DNA of 64,000 nucleotides from Enterococcus innesii (GCA_018982785.1 JAHHEN010000004.1:377001-441000); one strand, 5' to 3'; shown: positions 18,321 through 29,544, numbered from the stretch's first letter. The notes: generated from the letters alone by a model not told the origin. Made by a program: numbers and translations.

Positions 18321-21300
18321 ATGCCTATGAAAAAAACATTATTACGTTCCAGTTTACGTGAAATTAGACAAGCACCCGGGCGGTTTCTGTCCATTTTAGG
18401 CATTATCTTTTTAGGAGTCGCTTTTTTGTCGGGATCAGCGCCACCGGCCCTAATATGAAACAAGCTGCTGAAGATTACTTTTCTCGCCAACAATTAGCCG
18501 ACCTCACGATTGCTTCAACTTTGGGGTTGTCGGATACGGATCGCCAAATCATTGAGGAAATGCCTGGTGTTAAGGCGGTTGAGGCGGAGCAGATCGCCGA
18601 TATCAATTCCGAAAATCATCGTGCTGTGATTCGTGTCTTCTCTCTTTCAACTGAACGACCTGTCAATCAATATGAGGTGACTTCTGGTCGATTGCCACAA
18701 AAATCAGGGGAAATCGCCTTAGATCAAGCGGCGCAAAATAGTGGTAGTTTCGAATTAGATGAATCCTTTGAGTTACCAGAAAGTGGCGAAAATCAATTAA
18801 AAACCCATACCTTCACGATCGTGGGCTTTGTCAATAGTCCTGAATATATTGAGAACTTTCATCGGGGGAACAGTACCGTTGGTAATGGAACCGTGGATTA
18901 CTTTGCGGTGATTCCTGAGGAGGATTTTAAAGAAAGTGCGTACGCCCGATTTTTAGTTCGCTTTGATGACTTATCTCAAATGGAAAGCTATTCAGTAGCG
19001 TATCAGACGAAAAGAGATCAAATAAGTGATGAAGTTGAGAAAAAGTTGGCTCCTCGGGCGCAAGGACGCAGGCAAGAGCTGATCGATGAAGCGCAACCAG
19101 CCATTGACGAAGCCAAAGAACAGATCCGCGACGGAGAAAAGGCTCTGCAAGAAGCACAAAGGGAACTCAACGACGCACAAGAAAAATTAGCACAGGCGCA
19201 CCGGGAACTGACGGAACAAGAAGCAGCCTTCCAGACAAAAATTCAAGCTGCCCAAGAGCAGTTGACTAGTGAAGCACAAAAAATAGCTGAGGGCAAGCAA
19301 GAATTGGCGGAAAACCAACGACTGCTGGATCAAAGCGAACAAGCGTTGCTTCAGCAAGAAGCCCAAATAAAATCGGCCCAAAACCAATTAGCGCCTATTT
19401 CAGCACAAAAAACCGAACTACAAAATGGCGTCCAACAAGTGGAGGAGCAACTTGCTCTGGCATACCAAGGCATGGATCAAATCAAAAGTGTGGGTCAACT
19501 TTCTGCAGAGGAGCAAATGGCCCAGCTGCCTACCGTCTATGCACAAGTAACGGCCGCTCTGGCACAGTTGAACCTGCCGACAGATGTCATTGGTCCGATT
19601 CCTGACCTGGAGGAAATCGATGAAACGATGATTGCCACTATGCTGACGGCAGCTGAAGATGCATTAAATCCACTCATTACCGAAGGTGAGCAACAACGTG
19701 CCCAATTAAGCGCACAACTGGCTGCAATCAATGAACAAGAAGCGCAACTTCAGCAGGCACAGCAGCAAGTCAGCGCTGGTTGGGGCCAAATCAGTGCCGG
19801 ACGCCAAGAATTGGCACAGGCACAGAACCAGATCACTCAAGGAGAATCGCAGCTGAGTGTTGCTCGGGAGACTTTAGCTTCTGAGCAAGCCAATGGTCGG
19901 TCTTTGCTAGACAAGGGCTGGCTGGAATACCAAGAAAACGAAGCAACCCTTCAAGAAAAGCTTGCTGAATTTAAAGAAAGAGCGCCCAAAGAGCGCGAAA
20001 AACTTGAAAATGCCAAAAAAGAAGTTGCGGAAAAAGAGCAAGAATTGTTGGAGCTAAAACCGGCAGTTTATCGTGTAGCAAATCGGGATGCCAATCCTGG
20101 TTATTCAGAGTATCAAGACAATGCGGAACGCGTTTCGTCTTTAGCCACGATTTTTCCTGTCATTTTCTTTTTGATCGCAGCCTTAGTGAGTCTAACCACT
20201 ATGACGCGGATGATCGATGAAAAACGCAGTGAGATCGGAACGTTGAAAGCACTAGGCTATCGTAACTGGGAAATTGGCCAGAAGTTCTTACTATATTCCT
20301 CTGCAGCAGGCATCACAGGTGCTGTATTGGGTCTAGCAGTAGGCTTTTTCCTTTTTCCAGCAATCATCATTCAAGCTTATGGACCGCTATACAATCTCAC
20401 GGAGTATGACACCCCATGGTATTTGCGGCTTTCATTGATTGCTGTGGGAGTCAGCTTGCTTTGTACCATCGGTATCGCGCTACTGGTTTTACGTTTTGAT
20501 TTAAGACAGTCATCGGCTTCCTTGCTAAGACCCAAGGCTCCAAAAACAGGGAAACGAATTCTCTTAGAAAGAATCACCGTTATATGGCGTCACTTAAGTT
20601 TTATTCAAAAAGTTACAATGCGAAACTTGTTTCGCTACAAGTCAAGAATGCTCATGACCATCTTAGGGATCGCCGGATGTACCTCCATGATCTTGACTGG
20701 ATTTGGCTTAAGAGATTCCATCAGCAATATCATTCCTTTACAGTTTGAGAAAATATGGCAATATCAGGCAGTGATCACCTTTGATGACGAGGACTCCCAG
20801 GCAATGAATGAAACAAAAGCGGCTGCAGAAGAAATCGACGGTTTTGACGAAGGATTGTTCTTGCATACCGAAAGCCTGACGTTGGCTCAACCGGGGGTGA
20901 CGCATCAAGAAGTGACCGTAACCGTGCCAGAAGATCCTGCGGCTCTATCGAGATTTGTCCACTTGAATGATCGGGTTTCAGGAGAAGCTTACGAACTAGG
21001 AAAAGATGGTGCGATCATCAATGAAAAACTTGCTAAGTTGTTTGGTTTATCAGTGGGGGACACCCTGACGTTAACGAATGAAAGCGGCGAAGAATTTCAA
21101 CTAGAGGTAGCTGCCATCGCAGAAAACTACACGGGGCATTTTGCGTATTTGACACCTGAAATGTACGAAAAAGTCTTTCAGGAAACGCCTTCTTACAACA
21201 GTGAATTATTGAAATTCAATCAGCACTTAAGTAAAACGGAAGAAGAAACGATCGCAGCTGACCTGATGGCACAAGACAATATCATCAATGTTTCCTTCCT

Positions 21301-21742
21301 TTCAGCTTCAGCAGATGCCTTGGATGACACGACAGCAACCTTGAACATCGTTATTTGGATCTTGATCTCGTCAGCAGGAGCATTAGCCTTTATCGTGTTG
21401 TATAACTTGAACAACATCAATATAGCGGAACGAATTCGAGAGTTGTCGACCATCAAAGTGTTAGGCTTCTATGATCGGGAAGTGACGATGTACGTCTTTC
21501 GAGAAAATATCTTCTTAACGATCTTCGGTATTGGATTTGGCTTGTTGTTAGGGGTGCTTCAGCATCAATTTGTTTTACAGACCATTGAAGTCGATATCGC
21601 AATGTTTTCACCGACAGTCGAACCAATGAGTTATGTGTATGCCGCTGGATTGACCTGCTTGTTTTCAGGCGTGGTAGGGATCGCGATGTATTTCAAGTTG
21701 AAAAATGTCAATATGATTGATGCCTTGAAAGCCAATGAGTAA
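18321..21742 (+). CDS. Large FtsX-type ABC permease with extracellular coiled coil (frame broken at 18422-18427)
   Basis: Once one T is restored in the run at 18422-18427 (AFF-VGISATGPNM), this reads as a 1140-residue permease. Order: TM1 (about residues 20-38), an external domain, a long Gln/Ala/Glu-rich coiled coil (about residues 250-580), a three-TM FtsX domain (about 610-730), TM near 770, a second external domain, and a final three-TM FtsX domain. This is a two-FtsX-domain MacB-like permease working with the ATPase just upstream (TAA immediately followed by ATG). Such systems export peptides, resist antimicrobials or act on the cell wall. The start could be ATG 18321 or 18327. The function is not assignable further. 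Confidence 0.82.
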
Positions 21743-21744
21743 CA

Positions 21745-21788
21745 AAAACAGCCTTTTTTCAGAAGCATTCTGGAAAAAGGCTGTTTTT
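21745..21788. terminator. Bidirectional terminator
   Basis: A long hairpin with arms built on AAAAACAGCC and GGCTGTTTTT lies between convergent genes and overlaps the stop of the minus-strand gene. Confidence 0.85.
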
Positions 21789-22386
21789 ATTTGTCTTGTT
21801 TTTCTTGTTCAGAGATTTCCCCTTGGACTTCTTCTAGCATGGCTTTTAGTTCAAGTTCTTTTTGCCTTAGAACGACCAGATCTTCTTGGATCTCATCCTT
21901 TTTCTCTTCCTCAGGCGGTCGAATAACGAAATTGATCGACAAGGCTACTAAGGTGCCGATAAAAGTATCAAGTACACGGTCCAATGCAAAGATGATCGAT
22001 TCCCCTTGAGGGACACTGGAAGTGATCAAAAGCATCGTCGCAATGGCAGAGATAATGCCAGAATTGTTATTGATGCCATCTGAAAAAACGATAACAAAAA
22101 TTACCAGTGCGGGCAGGACAAACAATTCAATCAGAAAGTCATTTTGAAAATATTGCTTGGTTAAAAAATAAAAAATAGCTGTACCGCCACCGATCGTATT
22201 TCCTAACACCCGTGATTTCCCAAAAGAGATCGTTGTGGTCAGGTCTTGCCGCAATGAAAAGACAGCAGATAAGGCAGCAATCAAAGGCTGGCCGCGATCA
22301 AGGAAATGAAAGAGCAGGATACAAAGCATGACAGCGATGGCTGTTTTTATCGTTCGCATACCTAAGCGAAAACGCCCCAGTTTCAT
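21787..22386 (-). CDS. Aromatic acid exporter (ArAE/FUSC) family membrane protein
   Basis: A 199-residue protein with about five TM segments starting GMRTIKTAIAVMLCILLF, the N-terminal signature of the ArAE_1 family, and a charged coiled-coil tail (after about residue 160). It resembles the neighbouring divergent protein at 22485, so the pair probably arose by duplication. Family members are linked to export of aromatic acids, but direct evidence in Firmicutes is thin. Start ATG 22386. Confidence 0.8.
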   Translation of the reverse strand: MKLGRFRLGMRTIKTAIAVMLCILLFHFLDRGQPLIAALSAVFSLRQDLTTTISFGKSRVLGNTIGGGTAIFYFLTKQYFQNDFLIELFVLPALVIFVIVFSDGINNNSGIISAIATMLLITSSVPQGESIIFALDRVLDTFIGTLVALSINFVIRPPEEEKKDEIQEDLVVLRQKELELKAMLEEVQGEISEQEKQDK

Positions 22387-22484
22387 GGTGGAATGCCCCC
22401 TTTACTTAATCATACCCAAAGCGGTTGAGAAATTCTAGTCTTATTCCTCACAATTTAGTATACTTTTCAAAGGAGGTGACAAAA

Positions 22485-23447
22485 ATGAAAATTGGATTGA
22501 GAACAGTCAAGACGGCAATTGCTGCGGGTTTCTCCATGTTTCTGGCACAGCAGATCGGTCTATTGTATGCACCAGCAGCAGGGATCATCGCAATTTTGAG
22601 TGTTGGAAACACAAAGAAAACCTCGCTCTTTACGGGGATCGGTCGTTTGGTCTCCTTGGCGATTGCGACGCTCTTGGCATTTGTCAGCTTCCATCTTTTA
22701 GGCTTTGGTCCGCTGGGCTTTGTTCTTTTTCTCTTCCTATTTATTCCGACGGCAGTCTCTTTCAAATTAACTGATGGGATCGTGGTCAATTCGGTCTTAG
22801 TAACCCATTATATGATGGAACGTTCGTTTGCTTGGCCGCTGATAGGGAATGCCTTTTTATTGATGAGTATTGGCATTGGTTTTGCGCTTTTATTTAACTT
22901 GTATATGCCAGACGGCGAACGGGCGTTGAAAGAAAAACAGCAGTTGGTGGAAGAAACGTTTAAAAGTCTTTTAAAAGACATGTCGATCGCGTTAACAGAA
23001 AAAGAAAAAGCGACGCTTCCCCATGTCTGTCAAGCACTGTTAGGAGAGATCAAACAGGGCAAGCAGCAAGCAATGGTTCATAGCGAAAATCAATGGCGAG
23101 GAGAAGGCTCCTATTATGAAGAGTACTTTACTATGCGGCAAAGCCAAGCCCGCTTACTCTTGGAAATGGTTGATCTGTTACAATTATTCTGGGTAGAAGA
23201 AGCCTATACAAATGCGTTTCAAGAGCTACTATCCTTTACCGCTGAGTCCTTTCATGAAAACAACAATGGCAAAGAAATCTTGGCAAAAATCGCTGCGCTT
23301 TATGAAGATTATCGACAAAAGCCATTGCCCCAAACAAGAGCAGAGTTTGAAAATCGGGCTCAGTTGTTTCAGTTTCTGCAAACTTTTAAAAGTTTTATTG
23401 AAATCAAAGCCGACTTTTCTGAACAGATTGAAACTATGGAACGTTAA
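22485..23447 (+). CDS. Aromatic acid exporter family protein, full-length form
   Basis: A 320-residue protein. The N-terminal 140 residues hold about four to five TM segments (start MKIGLRTVKTAIAAGFSMFLA), and residues about 145-320 form a soluble helical domain like the C-terminal domain of YgaE-type ArAE proteins. AAAGGAGGTG precedes the ATG at 22485, which I prefer to an upstream in-frame ATG. It is divergent from the shorter relative at 21787-22386 with a 98-bp gap. Transport substrate is unknown. Confidence 0.82.
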   Translation: MKIGLRTVKTAIAAGFSMFLAQQIGLLYAPAAGIIAILSVGNTKKTSLFTGIGRLVSLAIATLLAFVSFHLLGFGPLGFVLFLFLFIPTAVSFKLTDGIVVNSVLVTHYMMERSFAWPLIGNAFLLMSIGIGFALLFNLYMPDGERALKEKQQLVEETFKSLLKDMSIALTEKEKATLPHVCQALLGEIKQGKQQAMVHSENQWRGEGSYYEEYFTMRQSQARLLLEMVDLLQLFWVEEAYTNAFQELLSFTAESFHENNNGKEILAKIAALYEDYRQKPLPQTRAEFENRAQLFQFLQTFKSFIEIKADFSEQIETMER

Positions 23448-23473
23448 AAAAGACTCCCGCAAAGGAGTCTTTT
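23448..23473. terminator. Bidirectional terminator
   Basis: Arms AAAGACTCC and GGAGTCTTT with a short loop lie between convergent genes, with A and T runs on either side. Confidence 0.85.
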
Positions 23474-23478
23474 CATTT

Positions 23479-24434
23479 TTACTGCTGTTCCCAAAAAGCT
23501 TGCATTTGATCCAAAACATCAATGACATCAGTGGTCAAGTGGATCGATCCTTTGATTTCGCCATCGATGGCTTTGATCATATTGGCAATTTCATAATTAA
23601 GGGCTTGACTGCTGTCACCATCTTCAATCACTTCATTTGTTCCATCCCGGAAATGAATCACGGCTTTGTCCGCACGAGGGTATTCATCTACGGTAATGTA
23701 TCCTTCTTCGAAAGCGACGATACCGGTTTTAGGCATTTTCGCTTGGAAAGTCAGCGTGACACTAGCCATTTCATCGGCTGGATTTTGTAGGATCGTGACT
23801 GATTGTTCATCCACACCTGTAGAGAAGGGCTTCATGCTGCTAAACGTCACTTCTGGTGTATCCGTCATGAAAAAGCGGGCAAATGAAACAGCATACGTAC
23901 CAATATCCAACAAAGCACCGCCGCCTAAATCTGGATTAAAGAAACGATTGCTTGGATCTGGATCTTTGTAGCTGCCAAATGGCGCTTGGATCATTTTTAA
24001 TTTTCCTAAGCGTCCGGCATCGATCTCTTCTTTCAACCGGGCGTAAACCGGCATATTGAAAATCGTCATTGCTTCTTCTAAGACTAGATTTTTTCTTTGG
24101 CTAAAGCTAGTTCTTCCGCCAGCTCATCGGCACTGGTGGTGATGGCTTTTTCGCAGAGGACATGCTTTCCTGCCATTAGAGCTTTCATAATAAATTCATG
24201 ATGAAGATCATTAGGTACAGCAATGTAAACAATGTCGATCTGTGGATCTTCCAACATGGCATCTGTGCTTTCATAAGCATGGGGAATAGCATATTTTTCG
24301 GCAAAGGCTTGGACTTTAGCGAGACTGCGGGCACTGACCCCATACAGTTCACTTGCTTCATTAGAAAAGCCAGCAGCAAATTGCGTTGCGATATCTCCAA
24401 GGCCAATCATTCCCCAACGGTATTTTTTCATCAT
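23479..24434 (-). CDS. Gfo/Idh/MocA family oxidoreductase (frame broken at 24089-24094)
   Basis: A NAD(P)-dependent sugar/polyol dehydrogenase of the Gfo/Idh/MocA family. It has the Rossmann start WGMIGLGDIATQF and the conserved catalytic segment HVLCEKAI (EKP-like motif). The frame breaks in a six-base A-run on the minus strand; one more A restores AKEKNLVLEEAMTIF, giving 318 residues, the usual length. The second half supplies the substrate-binding beta-sheet domain (DLGGGALLDIGTYAV). AAGGAG lies before ATG 24434. The substrate is unknown, and it looks monocistronic. Confidence 0.85.
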
Positions 24435-24557
24435 TGATCATCTCCTTCGTATTTAGTATAACAAAAGAAATCAATTCTTTAAAATAATCAAAAACAATCG
24501 CAAAAAGTTTCCATTATGACAGACTTTCAGTAAAATATAGAAGAGGAGGGATAACAT

Positions 24558-25061
24558 ATGCATAATGTATCAATTGCCATTATTTTAAATACGATCATTG
24601 AGCAATACACATCAGAAAAACAGTTTTATGAGACGCATTTAGGTATCACCGAGGAACAGTGGGAAGCATGGAAAAACGGCACAATGAGTCTGTCACCTGC
24701 TGAAAATCAGAAAGTAAAGCTGTTGTTTTCGGATTATGAATGGATGCTGATCCAAAAAATCATTCGACAGACTGTGATTTATCCAGAAAAACGCAATCAA
24801 GCGGTCGTCGAGTTCAAAAAAATGAAGACGCAAATCGCCAGAACGTGGTTAGCTAGTGATTTAGCGAAAGTTGAATTGTTAACAGAATCTGAAGAAACAG
24901 CCCAATACCTTGATTTGAGAGTCAGTATTACGTATGATGAATGGGGTTATGATGATATATTAAACTTCCGTTTGCCAGCTATTGTTCAACAGCAAATTCG
25001 CAATGAAAAAATCGAACTGTTAGAGTGGGTCAAAGAGAATTTGGAAGAAACTTATAATTAA
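24558..25061 (+). CDS. Hypothetical protein
   Basis: A 167-residue soluble, mostly helical and acidic protein. GAGGAGGG at good spacing before the ATG supports expression. I do not recognise the family. It lies 13 bases upstream of the VanY-type carboxypeptidase gene and may share its transcript; it has no signal peptide, so it should act in the cytoplasm. Confidence 0.7.
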   Translation: MHNVSIAIILNTIIEQYTSEKQFYETHLGITEEQWEAWKNGTMSLSPAENQKVKLLFSDYEWMLIQKIIRQTVIYPEKRNQAVVEFKKMKTQIARTWLASDLAKVELLTESEETAQYLDLRVSITYDEWGYDDILNFRLPAIVQQQIRNEKIELLEWVKENLEETYN

Positions 25062-25074
25062 AGGTAGGGGTTTT

Positions 25075-26103
25075 TTGAAAAAGTATTATGGAATGGCTGC
25101 GGCGGCGGGCTTCTTGTTCTTGGTTCTTTTAACCATTCAAGTGAACCGGGTGACCGCAGTCACCCCAACTAAGAATGGAAACATCGCTCGTTCTACCGAT
25201 CAAACGGTGACGAGCGCAACAACAGAATCCAGCAGTCAAGCTTCTAGGGAAAACGCAGAAGATGCCCAAGAGCAGGCAGCTGTTAGTGATGAAGTGAACG
25301 AAGAGAATTTCCCAACCGTTTCATTGGATGATTGGTCATTGGTTTTGGTAGGACCAAGCAATAAAATCGAAAAGGAAATTGCCCAAAAAGATTTGGGGAA
25401 GTTGTCGAATGGCTATCTCGTCGATCAACGCATCGTATCAGCATATGAAAAGCTGGCAGACGCTGCAAAAGCTGCAGGACATCCTTTGGCGATGGTCTCT
25501 GCCTACCGTTCAGTAGCGTATCAAGAGGAGATATTCAATGCCAATGTCAACACCCTAATGAGTCAAGGTCATACAAAAGAAGAAGCAATTCGTATCACGA
25601 AACTGACCTTTACTGAACCCGGGTATAGCGAACACCATACTGGGCTTGCTGTTGATGTTGTCGATCAGGACTGGTATCAAAATCATACAGGTGAACTGCT
25701 CAATGAGGGGTTCGGTGATACTGATGGGGGAAAATGGTTACAAGCTCATGCAAGGGAGTATGGGTTTATCATCCGTTATCCGAAAGGAAAACATGATATA
25801 ACCCAAATCGATTATGAGCCATGGCATCTAAGATATGTAGGAGTCGAAGTGGCGACATACATTGAGGAACATGAGATGACCTTTGAAGAGTTTCTCGAAG
25901 AAGCAAAAGAACACATCGCTAAAAAAGAAGCAGAACTGTCATACTATGAATTGGAAAATCCTTTGGAAGAAAACTGGATCTATGAGGATTCTCTTGCTAA
26001 AAGCCAGAAAAGTAGTGATCGTCCACAAGATGAGTTGTTGCTGAATGGAGGCAATTTATTCGCCAAGAATGCGTTTAGTCAGACAAAGGAAGTGAAAAAA
26101 TGA
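25075..26103 (+). CDS. D-alanyl-D-alanine carboxypeptidase, VanY family
   Basis: A 342-residue secreted or membrane-anchored zinc peptidase. A hydrophobic N-terminal segment (about residues 6-24) is followed by a Ser/Thr/Gln-rich linker and the VanY domain (about residues 75-265). Catalytic landmarks are SAYRSVAYQ, the zinc site SEHHTGLAVDV (SxHxxGxAxD) and EPWHLRYVG. It trims the last D-Ala from peptidoglycan stem peptides. It starts on TTG with a weak site (AAGGTAGGGG). No van resistance genes are nearby, so this is a housekeeping homologue rather than VanY of glycopeptide resistance. Its stop overlaps the next start (ATGA). Confidence 0.9.
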   Translation: MKKYYGMAAAAGFLFLVLLTIQVNRVTAVTPTKNGNIARSTDQTVTSATTESSSQASRENAEDAQEQAAVSDEVNEENFPTVSLDDWSLVLVGPSNKIEKEIAQKDLGKLSNGYLVDQRIVSAYEKLADAAKAAGHPLAMVSAYRSVAYQEEIFNANVNTLMSQGHTKEEAIRITKLTFTEPGYSEHHTGLAVDVVDQDWYQNHTGELLNEGFGDTDGGKWLQAHAREYGFIIRYPKGKHDITQIDYEPWHLRYVGVEVATYIEEHEMTFEEFLEEAKEHIAKKEAELSYYELENPLEENWIYEDSLAKSQKSSDRPQDELLLNGGNLFAKNAFSQTKEVKK

Positions 26104-26705
26104 GTGCAAGACGAAAAAAACAGAAGACCCGCTTCCCGCTAGTTTTTCTAGGGCTATTCTTAATTGGGATTGCCTTTATTTTTTCCTTGAATAGTTTGGC
26201 AGACCCTCTTCCAAAAGAGGAGGAAACAAACACGGAAGCACTGTCTCACGAAGAATTTATTGATCGCATCGCTCCTTACGCACAAGAATTGCAAAAGGGC
26301 TATGGGATTTTACCAAGTATCATAATCGGGCAGGCGATCCTTGAATCAGATTGGGGTCAGAGTTCTCTAGCCAGTGAATACAATAATTTATTTGGCATCA
26401 AGTCGTTTGGTCATTCAAAAAAGGTGACATTAGATACCCAAGAGTTTTATAATGGAGAATGGGTCACGATTCAGGGAGATTTTCGTGTCTATGACACTTG
26501 GGAAGAATCAATGGATGATCATACGATGTTATTTGTAAATGGTGTGGATTGGAATCCTGCACTTTATGTAAATGTCTTGACAGCAAACGACTACCGCAGT
26601 GCCGCACAAGCCTTACAAGATGCAGGGTATGCAACGGATCCAGATTATGCCAGCAAAATCATTCAAGTCATTGAAACCTACCAATTGAATCGATTTGATC
26701 AATAA
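26100..26705 (+). CDS. Membrane-anchored glucosaminidase-domain protein
   Basis: A 201-residue protein with an N-terminal TM/signal anchor (about residues 13-33) and a glucosaminidase domain (mannosyl-glycoprotein endo-beta-N-acetylglucosaminidase family). It has PSIIIGQAILESDWGQS with the catalytic Glu, YNNLFGIK and the FRVYDTWEESMDDH segment. It cleaves peptidoglycan glycan strands. ATG overlap with the VanY gene points to coordinated wall remodelling. There is no separate cell-wall-binding domain, unlike large autolysins. Confidence 0.9.
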   Translation: MSARRKKQKTRFPLVFLGLFLIGIAFIFSLNSLADPLPKEEETNTEALSHEEFIDRIAPYAQELQKGYGILPSIIIGQAILESDWGQSSLASEYNNLFGIKSFGHSKKVTLDTQEFYNGEWVTIQGDFRVYDTWEESMDDHTMLFVNGVDWNPALYVNVLTANDYRSAAQALQDAGYATDPDYASKIIQVIETYQLNRFDQ

Positions 26706-26725
26706 GAAAAGAGAGTTGGCTGCTT

Positions 26726-27403
26726 ATGGAAGAAAAATATATGCCAAAAATCACCACTGATTTACGCAAAGATATCGTGAAAGTGCCTAAAGTTATTCGA
26801 GAGGCTAGCGGTATTCAAATATTTGGCAAACAAATCCGCTCCATTATTTTCACTACGGATATTGCGATCATCCGTAATACAAATGCGGATGCTGTGATTG
26901 CGGTTTATCCCTTTACACCACACCCAGCAATTACGAAAGCAATCATCGAAGCAGCAGACATTCCAGTGTTTTCTGGTGTCGGCGGGGGCTTGACCCAAGG
27001 ATTTCGCTCGTCTTATATGAGCATGTTTGCTGAAGCCCAAGGATCGATCGGAGTCGTTTTAAACGGACCGACGCCACTGAAAACTGTGGAGCAAGTCTGT
27101 AAAGTTGTAGATATTCCCGTTATCAGTACCGTAACGAGTAAGTATACCGAAATTGATGCCAAGCTTGAAGCTGGTGTGAAGGTCATCAATATCAGTGCTG
27201 GCAAGGACACAGCAGATACCGTGGCTTTCTTCCGTAAAAAATATCCGAAGCTGCCGATCATTGCAACCGGTGGACCAACCGATGAAAGCATAGTAGAAAC
27301 GATCGAAGCAGGCGCAAATGCCATCACCTACACGCCACCTTCCAATGGGGAGCTTTTCAGTAAAAAGATGGAGCACTATCGTGATATGGAGAAGCCAGAG
27401 TAG
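26726..27403 (+). CDS. Beta/alpha-barrel protein, often annotated as hydrolase
   Basis: A 225-residue protein with a TIM-barrel-like pattern: successive AVIAVYPFTPHPA, IPVFSGVGGGL, IPVISTVTS, VKVINISAG, PIIATGGP and AGANAITYTPPS strands. It resembles a conserved Lactobacillales family usually labelled hydrolase without biochemical support. Start is ATG 26726 or 26741; the second has GGAAG in front. It is 20 bases after the glucosaminidase gene and could be in that transcript. Confidence 0.65.
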   Translation: MEEKYMPKITTDLRKDIVKVPKVIREASGIQIFGKQIRSIIFTTDIAIIRNTNADAVIAVYPFTPHPAITKAIIEAADIPVFSGVGGGLTQGFRSSYMSMFAEAQGSIGVVLNGPTPLKTVEQVCKVVDIPVISTVTSKYTEIDAKLEAGVKVINISAGKDTADTVAFFRKKYPKLPIIATGGPTDESIVETIEAGANAITYTPPSNGELFSKKMEHYRDMEKPE

Positions 27404-27453
27404 GAAATGATCCACAAATGAGAATATTTTTATTTATAAAGGGCATTCCATGC

Positions 27454-27482
27454 TTGTGTTTTTAATCAAAGACAGGCATAAT
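27454..27482 (+). promoter_or_regulatory. Promoter of xpt-pbuX
   Basis: TTGTGT (27454-27459) and CATAAT (27477-27482) are separated by 17 bp, about 20 bp upstream of the riboswitch aptamer. Confidence 0.65.
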
Positions 27483-27502
27483 CGAATCTATCATTTAAAA
27501 AT

Positions 27503-27571
27503 TACTTGTATATCGTCGAAATATGGTCGACAGTCTCTACCCGATACCGTAAATATCGGACTATAAGTAAA
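27503..27571 (+). ncRNA. Purine (guanine-type) riboswitch aptamer
   Basis: P1 pairs TTACTTGTATA with TATAAGTAA. Core blocks of the purine class are present: AAATATGG in P2/L2, the junction TCTCTACC, and L3 ATACCGTAAATAT. The residue that reads the ligand is C in GGACTAT (equivalent to C74 of the B. subtilis xpt aptamer), which pairs with guanine or hypoxanthine rather than adenine. It controls the xpt-pbuX genes. Confidence 0.92.
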
Positions 27572-27584
27572 AATCGTGCCTGTT

Positions 27585-27627
27585 AGACACTTTTTTTGCT
27601 TTGGCAAAAAGAGTGTCTTTTTTTTCA
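27585..27627 (+). terminator. Riboswitch-controlled terminator
   Basis: AGACACTTTTTTTGC pairs with GCAAAAAGAGTGTCT, followed by a T-run. It sits between the aptamer and xpt, where ligand binding would favour termination. Confidence 0.85.
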
Positions 27628-27638
27628 GGATGGAATAG

Positions 27639-28240
<602 letters not shown>

Positions 28241-28241
<1 letters not shown>

Positions 28242-29544
28242 TGAAAGAAACGAATAGCCGTTCAGCAGTTTTAGGCTTGCAGCATTTGCTAGCGATGTAT
28301 GCAGGAGCTGTTGCCGTTCCTTTGTTGATTGGAACAGGTCTGGGCTTCAATGAAGCACAAATGACGTATTTGATCTCGATCGATATTTTCATGTGCGGAA
28401 TCGCTACGCTTTTGCAACTAGTCGTTACCCGCTTTTTCGGGATCGGCCTACCAGTCGTTTTAGGCTGTGCCATCCAAGCTGTCTCCCCATTGATTTTGAT
28501 CGGTACTAAATCGGGGATCAGTGCGATTTACGGAGCGATCATTGCCGCTGGGATTTTCATTGTTCTGATCGCTGGCATTTTTTCGAAAATCAAAGTCTTG
28601 TTTCCCCCATTGGTGACGGGAACGGTGATTACTGTCATTGGCTTGACCTTGATTCCAGTTGCCATCACTAAAATCGGTGGGGGGATGCCGCAGCTGCTAA
28701 CTTTGGTGATCCCACGAATTTATTGTTAGGTTTTGTGACGATTGCCTTGATCATTGGCGTGCAGGTGTTTGGCAAAGGCTTTATTCGCTCGATTGCCGTT
28801 TTGATCGGTTTGATCGGTGGGACTATTCTAGCAGCGCTCTTAGGATTGGTGGATCTTTCTGCCATTGCCCATGCGCCTGTCTTTCATTTGCCTCAGCCTT
28901 TTTATTTCGGTTTACCAACCTTTGATCTGTGGTCGATCGTCTTGATGATCATTATTTCTATCGTTAGCTTGGTAGAATCAACCGGCGTTTATTTTGCATT
29001 GGGAGACATCACTGAGAGACCGATCACAGGCAATGACTTAAAGCGCGGCTATCGTGCGGAAGGCTTAGCAGTGATTCTTGGTGGGATTTTCAATACGTTT
29101 CCTTATACTGGGTTTTCACAAAACGTAGGGTTGGTTCAACTTTCAGGTATTAAGACGCGACGCCCGATTTTCTTTTCAGCTATCTTTTTGATCGTATTAG
29201 GGTTATTTCCAAAAGTCGGTGCCATTGCGCAAATCATTCCAGAAGCAGTACTGGGGGGCGGCATGTTAGTGATGTTTGGCATGGTCGCTGTTCAAGGGAT
29301 GCGAATGCTGAGCAAAGTTGATTTTATGAATGACAAGAACTTGTTAGTGATTGCAGTATCGATCGGTTTTGGCTTAGGGTTCAATATGATGCCCACCTTA
29401 TTCAGTCAAATGCCTGAAACCGTTCAAATGTTTACAGGCAATGGGATCGTCATGAGTAGTTTGACTGCCATTGTTTTGAATCTGTTCTTCAATGGATTGC
29501 CGAAAGAAACAGACGAAGTGACGGAATTGAGCTTGCAACAGTAA
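28241..29544 (+). CDS. pbuX: Xanthine permease (frame broken at 28679-28684)
   Basis: A nucleobase:cation symporter of the NCS2 family with about 12-14 TM segments. It starts LGLQHLLAMYAGAVAVPLLIG and has the family motif region around GFSQNVGLVQLSGIKTR. The frame stops after KIGGG in a six-G run; a seventh G restores GGGDAAAANFGDPTNLLLGF and gives 434 residues, the normal length. With xpt it forms a xanthine uptake and salvage pair under riboswitch control. Confidence 0.9.

Noticed and set aside
25075-26103. VanY as part of a vancomycin resistance cluster
   Set aside because: No vanH, vanA/C, vanX, vanS or vanR genes are nearby, and the neighbour is a glucosaminidase. It fits a housekeeping wall enzyme.
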